From Elusimicrobiota bacterium (GTDB lineage: Bacteria > CG03), in NCBI GenBank assembly GCA_021161625.1, contig JAGHAG010000015.1, positions 1 to 22,450 on the forward strand: 22,450 nt of DNA, read 5' to 3'. Each line of letters begins with the position of its first letter. The first letter of the stretch is position 1. Below are positions 1 through 6,072 of this stretch, piece by piece. The notes beneath the pieces were generated by a model. That model was given only the letters and a program-made list of their open reading frames with translations, ran no database searches and was not told where the DNA came from. Position numbers and translations under genes: made by a program.

Positions 1-33
1 AATGAAAAGTGAAGCGAAATTAGGAGATTAGGG

Positions 34-131
34 AAAATGCAAGATGGAAAAATCAAAATGGAAAATGACAGATTAAAAATGAAAAACTCTAAATCCAAAA
101 CTCTAAACTCTAAACAATATCAAAATCCAAA
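34..131. repeat. Degenerate heptanucleotide array, A-rich strand
   Basis: Fourteen consecutive seven-base units can be read in one phase. Most begin with AAA or TAAA, for example AAAATGA at 62-68 and 76-82 and AAAACTC at 83-89 and 97-103. No ORF with coding character covers it. It forms an imperfect inverted pair with the T-rich array at 193-269, so the 84-230 stretch could fold back on itself. The function is unknown; it resembles an interspersed intergenic repeat rather than a gene. Confidence 0.6.
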
Positions 132-192
132 TGACCGAAACAGAAAAAAAGAAAAGGGTTTTGAAAATTTGAATTTTGGTAATTTGGATTTG

Positions 193-269
193 TTTAGGAT
201 TTAGGATTTAGAATTTAGAATTTGATAATATGGATTATCATTTTACATTTTGCAGTTTGAATTTTAACC
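193..269. repeat. Degenerate heptanucleotide array, T-rich strand
   Basis: Eleven seven-base units follow in phase and nine of them start with TTT. TTTAGGA occurs twice (193-199, 200-206), then TTTAGAA twice (207-213, 214-220), then more diverged units. It is an imperfect reverse complement of the array at 34-131 and runs into the hairpin at 264-300. Confidence 0.6.
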
Positions 270-300
270 CAGCCCTTTCTAAGGAAAGGGCTGTGGTTAA
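264..300. repeat. Long hairpin without a U-tract
   Basis: The arm AGCCCTTTC (271-279) pairs perfectly with GAAAGGGCT (284-292) around a TAAG loop. C270-G293 and TTAACC (264-269) with GGTTAA (295-300) extend the stem to 16 bp with one bulged T. It lies about 200 bases downstream of the last gene of the 506-6000 operon. Neither strand has a T-run just after it, so it may be a processing or boundary structure or a repeat component rather than a classical intrinsic terminator. Confidence 0.6.
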
Positions 301-323
301 ATTCCATCAGCGAGCATATTTCT

Positions 324-397
324 ATCAATTTCGCGAGCGATAGCGAGCAAGTTTCAACAAATTTCAATCAATTTCGTGAGCACAGTGAGCAAGTTTC
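324..397. repeat. Pair of imperfect 31-32 bp direct repeats
   Basis: Positions 324-355 and 367-397 are near copies. Both run from ATCAATTTCG to AGCAAGTTTC and differ by a few substitutions and one indel around a GCGAGC/GTGAGC core. They are separated by 11 bases. The rest of the 1-505 gap holds the heptad arrays and a hairpin; I see no gene in it. Confidence 0.6.
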
Positions 398-481
398 TAT
401 CCACTATCCTCTATCCTCTTTCCTCTTTCCACTGTCCACTATTCGCTATTCCCTCATTACTCGTTACTCATTACTCATCCC
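398..481. repeat. Twelve-unit heptanucleotide array
   Basis: Twelve consecutive seven-base words in one phase all begin with T and end with C. TATCCTC occurs at 405-411 and 412-418, TGTCCAC at 433-439, TATTCGC at 440-446, and TCATTAC at 454-460 and 468-474. The same words recur near 13802-13836, 13929-13970 and 22254-22274. The array ends 24 bases before the stop of the adjacent gene. It resembles the heptanucleotide short tandemly repeated repetitive (STRR) sequences described in cyanobacteria, but the words differ. Confidence 0.75.
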
Positions 482-505
482 TGTTGTAATAAAATGACTT
501 GGGTA

Positions 506-1759
506 TTAACTGATTTTAATTTTTACTGTCTTTATTTTTTGTCTGTCTGCATCAAAAACTTCCAGTTCAACATTTCCAAATTTAACTTTTTCCCCTTTTC
601 TGGGAACAGCCCCAAGTTTTTCAAGAATAATTCCGCCTATGGATTCAGCAATTTCGGCTGGAAGATTTAAAGAAAGTTTTTCATTTATTCTGTCAACATC
701 CTCATAAGCAGGGACAATATATGTCCCATCCCTGCCCTTTTCGTATAAAACCTCTCCATCAAATTCATCAAGTATGTCTCCTGTAATTTCCTCAAGCACA
801 TCTTCAAGGGTTATTATCCCTGTAACCTTCCCATATTCATCAACAACAACTGAAAGATGCTGTCTGCCTTCTTTAAACATCTTTAAAAGTTTGCTTACAG
901 GCGCTGTTTCAGGAACAAAACTCGCCTGCCTTAAAATGTCATTTATTATAAAAAGTTTTTTAAAACTCAAAACATTTAAAATATCCTTTGTGTAAATTAT
1001 GCCAACAATGTTGTCAAGATTCTCTGAATAAACGGGAATTCTTGAATGGTTGTATTTTGCAATTGTTTTTAAAATTTTTTCCCTGCTCCAGTTTATGTCA
1101 ATGGCATCCACTTCAACCTCTGGAACCATCACCTGCCTGACCTCTTTGCGCGGAAAGTCAAAAATGCCTTTTATAATTCGTCTTTCTTCTTTTGTTATTC
1201 TTCCGAAAAGATAGGCAATTTCTGCGGCATCTTCAAAGTCCCTGATGTTTGCAGGGGGCATTGCCTTTGAGAGATAAATTCTGAAAATCCCGAGAAAGTT
1301 TCTTGAAAGGAAAAAGAAAAAATTTGCAACTGGCGAGAAAACCCTGTCAATTATGTAAAGAAAAGGAACTGCCTTTTTTGAAAATTTTTCAGGATATTTT
1401 CTTGCAAGGGTTTTTGGAAGAATTTCACCTGCAAAAACAACCAGAACAAACAAAACAAACCCTGAAATTGACGAAAATTCGTGAGGAGAAAAATTCACCT
1501 CTTTTGATACGGAAATTGAAATTGCCTGCACACAGACAGATGCAATTATTACTGCAAGGGCATTTCCAACAAGGATTGTTGTGATTATTTTATTCGGGTC
1601 CTCATTAAAAAGGGCTATGCCTTTTGAGATTTTCCCGCTTTCCTTTAAAAGGTTTCTTTTTTGAAATGGAGAAAGGGAACACAGGGCTGTTTCTGTTCCT
1701 GCAAAATAAAACATAGCAACAAAAGAAAAAATCACAAAAATTCCAAAAACAAAAATCAT
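506..1759 (-). CDS. CNNM/CorC-HlyC family membrane protein with CBS pair
   Basis: 417 residues with the full family layout. A DUF21/CNNM transmembrane region spans about residues 1-190, opening with a hydrophobic helix and FAGTETALCSLSPFQKR, with GEILPKTLAR near residue 113. A pair of CBS domains follows (about 205-335, including MVPEVEVDAIDINW and VVDEYGKVTGIITLEDVLEEI). A C-terminal CorC/HlyC domain (about 345-417) contains IAESIGGIILEKLG. Members are implicated in Mg2+/Co2+ efflux or homeostasis, with CBS domains sensing nucleotides; older 'hemolysin' names are misleading. The ATG start overlaps the stop of the upstream paralogue by 4 bases and has AAGGT at SD distance. It is the last gene of the operon. 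Substrate specificity cannot be read from sequence. Confidence 0.9.
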   Translation of the reverse strand: MIFVFGIFVIFSFVAMFYFAGTETALCSLSPFQKRNLLKESGKISKGIALFNEDPNKIITTILVGNALAVIIASVCVQAISISVSKEVNFSPHEFSSISGFVLFVLVVFAGEILPKTLARKYPEKFSKKAVPFLYIIDRVFSPVANFFFFLSRNFLGIFRIYLSKAMPPANIRDFEDAAEIAYLFGRITKEERRIIKGIFDFPRKEVRQVMVPEVEVDAIDINWSREKILKTIAKYNHSRIPVYSENLDNIVGIIYTKDILNVLSFKKLFIINDILRQASFVPETAPVSKLLKMFKEGRQHLSVVVDEYGKVTGIITLEDVLEEITGDILDEFDGEVLYEKGRDGTYIVPAYEDVDRINEKLSLNLPAEIAESIGGIILEKLGAVPRKGEKVKFGNVELEVFDADRQKIKTVKIKIS

Positions 1760-2745
1760 TCTACCTTCTCTTCCTCAAAATCGTACTCGTCATAAATTTC
1801 TTCAAAAATTTCTTCCAGAAGGTCCTCAAGGGTTATAAGGCCTGAAACCCTTCCTTTTTTATTCAAAACAATCGCTATGTGGGTCCTTCTTGAAAGCATC
1901 TTTTGATATACAGAAAGGGCAGAATCATCTTCTTCAACAAAAAATGCTCTTCTAAAAAGTTCCTTAAAATTGATGTTTCCCTTTAAAATCAAAGTTTTTA
2001 CAACATCCCTTGTGTAAATTACACCTGATACATTATCAATATTCGTATAGTATGCAGGAAATCTTGAATATCCTGTGCTTATCATTACATTGACAATATG
2101 GTCGTCTTCCCAGTTCAGGTCAATTCCTGTTATTTCTTCTCTTGGGGTCATAATACGGGAAATTTTTTTACTGCTTAAAGAAAGAACCTTTGGAATTGAT
2201 TTAAAAATCCCCTCATTTATATCAAGAGATTCTGCGGTTTCCTTCAGGTCACCTCTGTCCACAATAACTCCGCCTGAACGGGTTTGTCCTGTAATCTTCT
2301 CACTTAAAAATGTAAAAATCTGAGAAACAGGTGAAAGTACAAATGAGATAAAATTCAAAATTCCTCCGTTAGTTTTTACTACACTGGAAGAATAAGTTGT
2401 TGCGATATTTTTTGGGATAACTTCCCCAAAGAGCAATATCAGAAAAGAAGTTACAAGCAGAGCCACAAGAGAAGCCCCCTGCGTGGAAAACCCTTTTTCT
2501 GTAAGACGGGTTATCACAACAAAAGAAAGAATTGAACTGAAAGCAATGTTTACAAGGTTGTTTCCTATTAAAATTGTTGAAAAAACAGATGCAGGTTTAA
2601 GAAGCCAGTCCTTTAAAACTTTTAGTTTTTTTGACAAAAAGAGTGCCTTTACTTTTGCTTTATTTAAAATTGCAAGAGCGGTTTCGGTTGAGGAAAAAAA
2701 TGCCGATGCAACAAGCAAAAGAAAAAGCAAAATGTAAATAATCAT
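1756..2745 (-). CDS. CNNM/CorC-like paralogue lacking the C-terminal CorC domain
   Basis: 329 residues, same architecture as the downstream gene: DUF21 membrane region (STETALAILNKAKVKAL, GEVIPKNIATTY) and two CBS modules (MTPREEITGIDLNW to GRVSGLITLEDLLEEIFEEI). It stops about 12 residues after the second CBS module in an acidic tail, so the CorC/HlyC domain of its neighbour is absent. Its natural stop codon lies inside the 4-base overlap with the next start, so this is not an assembly break. GGAG lies eight bases before the ATG, which overlaps the ybeY stop by 4 bases. The two paralogues may form a heteromeric transporter, by analogy with other tandem CNNM pairs; that is inference. Confidence 0.87.
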   Translation of the reverse strand: MIIYILLFLLLVASAFFSSTETALAILNKAKVKALFLSKKLKVLKDWLLKPASVFSTILIGNNLVNIAFSSILSFVVITRLTEKGFSTQGASLVALLVTSFLILLFGEVIPKNIATTYSSSVVKTNGGILNFISFVLSPVSQIFTFLSEKITGQTRSGGVIVDRGDLKETAESLDINEGIFKSIPKVLSLSSKKISRIMTPREEITGIDLNWEDDHIVNVMISTGYSRFPAYYTNIDNVSGVIYTRDVVKTLILKGNINFKELFRRAFFVEEDDSALSVYQKMLSRRTHIAIVLNKKGRVSGLITLEDLLEEIFEEIYDEYDFEEEKVE

Positions 2746-3185
2746 AAAAGTTTCTCCAGAATTTTTTTCTGTTTTTCAATCATTTTTTCTCGCATCTCAG
2801 GAGTGCGGTCATCCATTCCTTTAAGATGGAGAATACCATGCGTTATCAAAAAGCAACACTCCTTAAAAGCATCCCATTTTTTTGCCTGTCTTTTTGCAAC
2901 AGGAAAGCATATATAAATTTCGTAAAGAAAATTTTTCTCATCACTCAAATCAAATGCAATAACATCTGTCAGCGAATTTCTTTTCAAAAATTCAAGGTTC
3001 AGTTTTTTTATTCTTTTGTCTCCAACAAAAATGATATTTAATTCCCCCTTTAACTTCAGATATTTTTTTACCTTAATTGCAAAACCAAAAATTTTTTTAA
3101 ATGTTCTTCTATCTATCTTAACCGTTTTGAAGACCGAAACTTTTTCTTTTTTCACTGATTTATTATTTTGAGTCAGGATATTCAA
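2742..3185 (-). CDS. ybeY: Endoribonuclease YbeY
   Basis: 147 residues of the YbeY/UPF0054 metal-dependent RNase family, which takes part in 16S rRNA 3' maturation and ribosome quality control. Family features seen: LNIIFVGDKRIKKLN, then LNSLTDVIAFDL-type sequence (here NSLTDVIAFDLSDE), then the metal site HGILHLKGMDD. The usual site is H-x3-H-x5-H; here the third ligand is Asp126 after H116 and H120. The assigned start is TTG, 23 bases inside the upstream gene. A GTG at residue 11, after the upstream stop, is an alternative, and neither has a strong SD. Its place after phoH and the HD phosphohydrolase matches the conserved phoH-yqfF-ybeY order of Firmicutes and others. Confidence 0.9.
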   Translation of the reverse strand: MNILTQNNKSVKKEKVSVFKTVKIDRRTFKKIFGFAIKVKKYLKLKGELNIIFVGDKRIKKLNLEFLKRNSLTDVIAFDLSDEKNFLYEIYICFPVAKRQAKKWDAFKECCFLITHGILHLKGMDDRTPEMREKMIEKQKKILEKLL

Positions 3186-4581
3186 TTCTTGTGTGATGTA
3201 TGCTCATAATTGTTTTTGTAAAAACTTCGCTGATTTTTTGAAGATTTTTCAATGTTATGGGGCATTCATTTAACTGCCCTGTCACAAAATAATTATTTAT
3301 GATTTTGTTTACAACTTCACGTATTCTTTCATAATCCGGTTCATCAAGGGCTCTTGTTGCTGCTTCAACGCTGTCAGCAAGCATAACAATTGCAGTTTCC
3401 TTTGTCTGCGGCAGAGGTCCGGGGTATCTGTATGTGCTTTCATCCTGAGGAGATGAATTTGACGCTTTTTTGTAAAAATACTGAATCACTGATGTGCCGT
3501 GATGCTGACTGATAAAATCCTTTATACACTCATCCAGACCATACTGATTGGCTAAAAGAATCCCTTCTTTGACATGTGATAGAATAATGAGAGCGCTCAT
3601 TTCAGGTTTCAATTTTTCATGTCTGTTTTCAGATGTTTGATTTTCAACAAAATACTGGGGTTTTTTTATTTTTCCTATATCATGGTAATAGGCGCCAACT
3701 CTTGCCAGAAGTCCATTTGCCCCGATTGCAGTGGCTGCTGCTTCGGAAAGGGTAGCAACCATTAAACTGTGGTGGTAGGTTCCGGGGGCTTCTTCCATAA
3801 GACGTTTTAAAAGAGGACGATTAAAATCACCAAGTTCAACAAGGCGAATATCAGAGGTGAGGCCAAGCAGACCTTCAAAAACAGGCAGAAAAGCCATTAC
3901 AAAAATTGCAGCTCCAAGAGAAGTGAAGATTGTATTCTGAATGTCAATAATGAAAAAGACATTTTGCCTTACTCCAAAAAGATGCAGACACAGAACACCT
4001 ACAAGCATAAAAACGAAAATTGAAATGCCATTTAAAAATATGTCTGACCTTTTTATGACCTTGTGCGGAAATGCAAGAGCCCCTATTCCTGAGGCAAATG
4101 AAATGAAAAATACAGAAAAATCCATCTGATACAGAACACTTGCAATAAGACTTGTTGCAATTGTTGTAAAAAGGGCTGCTCTTTTTGTAACCAGAAATTT
4201 TACTATTGAAACAACAGCAGGCGTTATGAGTAAAAACATGGTGGGATTTTTTGAAATAATAAATTGTGTCCCCAGAATGAAAAAGATAAACATTAAAACA
4301 ATTAGAAAAAACTGCGACTCTCTGATTTCTGTATCTATTTCAAAGTAAAGTGTAGTATAAAAACTCCAGATACCACTGAAGAGAAAAGCAAAAAGAAAAT
4401 GTTTTTTTGAAATTCCAACCTCCATCAGAATTGCAACAACAAGACATAGAAAAACCACCCCGGTAAGGGCCCATTTCGGAAGAGGAATTTTTTTATTTAA
4501 AAAACTTTCTTTCTTCGGTGGTTTTTCAAGTTCCTGAGCCCATTTTCTAAAAAGTGACGAAACATATCTTTTTAATGACAC
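3163..4581 (-). CDS. pgpH: 7TM-HD phosphohydrolase, PgpH/YqfF type, without extracellular HDED domain
   Basis: 472 residues. A basic N-terminal tail is followed by about seven to eight hydrophobic helices (roughly residues 37-56, 61-82, 91-109, 114-131, 136-170, 180-203, 218-241). A cytoplasmic HD domain follows, with GTYHHS (H270/H271), YYHDIGK (H300, D301), H336, QHHGT (H360/H361) and LADSVEAATRA (D403). This matches PgpH, a c-di-AMP phosphodiesterase. Typical members are near 700 residues with a first membrane helix and a large extracellular 7TMR-HDED domain; both appear missing. The GTG start is supported by AGGAGG at 4586-4591 on the minus strand. The phoH stop overlaps it by one base. 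Nucleotide specificity is inferred from family membership. Confidence 0.88.
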   Translation of the reverse strand: MSLKRYVSSLFRKWAQELEKPPKKESFLNKKIPLPKWALTGVVFLCLVVAILMEVGISKKHFLFAFLFSGIWSFYTTLYFEIDTEIRESQFFLIVLMFIFFILGTQFIISKNPTMFLLITPAVVSIVKFLVTKRAALFTTIATSLIASVLYQMDFSVFFISFASGIGALAFPHKVIKRSDIFLNGISIFVFMLVGVLCLHLFGVRQNVFFIIDIQNTIFTSLGAAIFVMAFLPVFEGLLGLTSDIRLVELGDFNRPLLKRLMEEAPGTYHHSLMVATLSEAAATAIGANGLLARVGAYYHDIGKIKKPQYFVENQTSENRHEKLKPEMSALIILSHVKEGILLANQYGLDECIKDFISQHHGTSVIQYFYKKASNSSPQDESTYRYPGPLPQTKETAIVMLADSVEAATRALDEPDYERIREVVNKIINNYFVTGQLNECPITLKNLQKISEVFTKTIMSIHHTRIEYPDSK

Positions 4582-5477
4582 TATGCCTCCTGATAGGCGC
4601 TGACAATTTTCTTTACAATGGGATGTCTTATTACATCTCTCTGTGAAAATTCAACAAAGCTTATACCTCTGATGCCTTTAAGGATTTTTTTTGCATGGAT
4701 TAAACCTGATGGGACACTTTTTTCAAGGTCAATCTGGGTATCATCTCCATTTACAACAATCACACCATTTGGACCAAGTCGTGTTAAAATCATTTTCATC
4801 TGCGCAATTGTTGTATTCTGTGCTTCGTCCAGAATTATAAATGCATTGTCAAGGGTTCTTCCTCTCATATAGGCAAGAGGGACTATTTCTATGACCCCTG
4901 TTCTTTTGTATTTATTAAAGGCATGGGCACCTATTAAAAAAATAAAAGCATCGTAAATTGGGGCAAGGTATGGATAAACTTTTTCCTCAAAGTCACCGGG
5001 TAAAAAGCCAAGTTTTTCTCCTGCCTCAACCACAGGGCGGGAAAGAATAATTTTTGAAAATTTACCTTCAAAAAAAAATTTTAAAGCACAGCAAACAGCA
5101 AGAAATGTTTTCCCTGTGCCTGCAGGACCCGTTGCAATTGTTATGGGATTTGAGTTCATTGCCTTCACATATTTTTTCTGTGAGCGCGTTTGCGGAAAAA
5201 TTTCATCACCTCTGACTGTTTTTAAAATTGCACCTTCTGAAATTTCTGAAATCGGTGATTTTTTATCCGTAATTTTTTCACCCTGCTGGCGGAGAGCAAC
5301 AATTGCTGAAATTGCTTCGTCAACATCTTCTGATTTGCCTGTAACTTCAATACGATTTTTCCTGAGTCTTATTCTAACATCAAAAGTTTTCATAAGATTT
5401 TTCACATTCTCATCATAAGGACCAAATATATTGGCAATTTCTCTCTGCGATTTAATTGAAATGTATTTTGTTGTCAA
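4581..5477 (-). CDS. phoH: PhoH family P-loop ATPase
   Basis: 298 residues, close to the usual PhoH/YbeZ size. An N-terminal KH-like segment (about 1-75) contains IFGPYDENVKNLMKTF. The P-loop domain has Walker A GPAGTGKT near residues 117-124, SRPVVEAGEKLGFLPGD, YMRGRTLDNAFIILDEAQN as Walker B, and GDDTQIDL. PhoH proteins couple ATP hydrolysis to RNA metabolism and are functionally linked to YbeY, encoded two genes downstream. The start is TTG, one base after the LysM gene's stop. It is kept because the KH-like region needs it and the first ATG (residue 29) would remove conserved sequence. No strong SD is visible, so translation may depend on coupling. Confidence 0.92.
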   Translation of the reverse strand: MTTKYISIKSQREIANIFGPYDENVKNLMKTFDVRIRLRKNRIEVTGKSEDVDEAISAIVALRQQGEKITDKKSPISEISEGAILKTVRGDEIFPQTRSQKKYVKAMNSNPITIATGPAGTGKTFLAVCCALKFFFEGKFSKIILSRPVVEAGEKLGFLPGDFEEKVYPYLAPIYDAFIFLIGAHAFNKYKRTGVIEIVPLAYMRGRTLDNAFIILDEAQNTTIAQMKMILTRLGPNGVIVVNGDDTQIDLEKSVPSGLIHAKKILKGIRGISFVEFSQRDVIRHPIVKKIVSAYQEA

Positions 5478-5478
5478 T

Positions 5479-6000
5479 TTATCTTGGTATTTTAAAAACC
5501 TGCCCCGGATATATCAAATCAGGGTCTTTTATTTTGTCTCTGTTTGCAAAATAAATTTTTTTCCATTGCCATGGGTCGTTGTAAATTTCTGACTTTTTGG
5601 CAATGTTCCAGAGACAGTCCCTGTCTTTTTCCCATGTTCCCACAGTATAAGATGAGGGAAGTTTTTCCTCCATACGAGATTGGGCTTCTTCCATAAGTTT
5701 TTTTCTTGCTTCAAGCGCTTCGTTCCTTAATTTTTCTGCAAGTTTGAAACTTCTATCTGCCTTTTCCTTTGCCATCTTCCAGTTTGCCTCATTAAAATAA
5801 TCCTTTGCCTCGTCAAGTAGAGTTTTTGCCTCTGAGACATCTATTTCTTCCTCTTCACACTGCTTTATAAATTCTTCGGCTTTTTGAATTGCATCAGCAG
5901 CAGCAAGACGTGCCTCTTCTTCAGGTGAAAGCTTTTTCACCCTTGCACAGGAGTTTATGAGAAAAACTCCCAAAAAAGCAACCATAACTTTCCAGTTCAT
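5479..6000 (-). CDS. LysM-domain lipoprotein with helical stalk
   Basis: 173 residues. A short signal peptide ends in a lipobox-like FLINSC, giving Cys18 as the probable lipidated residue. An Ala/Glu/Lys-rich helical stretch (about 25-112), probably coiled coil and reminiscent of DUF4398-type proteins, leads to a C-terminal LysM-like domain (about 117-172) with YTVG...DCLWNIA, YNDPWQWKKIYFANRDKI and IYPGQVFKIP. It is likely anchored in a membrane facing peptidoglycan. It is the first gene of the operon that continues through phoH, pgpH, ybeY and the two CorC-like genes, so it may place a cell-wall protein under the same promoter as rRNA-processing factors. Confidence 0.85.
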   Translation of the reverse strand: MNWKVMVAFLGVFLINSCARVKKLSPEEEARLAAADAIQKAEEFIKQCEEEEIDVSEAKTLLDEAKDYFNEANWKMAKEKADRSFKLAEKLRNEALEARKKLMEEAQSRMEEKLPSSYTVGTWEKDRDCLWNIAKKSEIYNDPWQWKKIYFANRDKIKDPDLIYPGQVFKIPR

Positions 6001-6008
6001 ACTTATGT

Positions 6009-6035
6009 ATTATAAAACTTTTTTTCAAGTGTCAA
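6009..6035 (-). promoter_or_regulatory. Consensus sigma-70-type promoter, nearly leaderless
   Basis: On the minus strand, TTGACA (6035-6030) and TATAAT (6014-6009) are both perfect consensus hexamers with a 15-base spacer. An alternative -10, TAATAC (6012-6007), would give 17. The -10 ends only eight bases before the LysM ATG at 6000, so the expected transcription start is about 0-3 bases upstream of the start codon. No Shine-Dalgarno sequence is present in that interval. Confidence 0.65.
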
Positions 6036-6072
6036 TAGCATCATGTATTTGTGTCTTGACAAATGGGGAGCA

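Noticed and set aside
84..131. Possible CRISPR-like repeats (CTCTAAA units)
   Set aside because: Units are seven bases and contiguous, with no spacers, no 25-40 bp repeat and no cas genes.
1303..1584. Plus-strand open frames opposite the CorC-like gene, and similar ones across the window
   Set aside because: They mirror well-supported minus-strand genes, have no family features and lack SD sites.
1756..2745. Second CorC-like gene as a truncated pseudogene
   Set aside because: Its stop is part of a normal 4-base operon overlap and the CBS pair is intact; other family members also lack the CorC domain.
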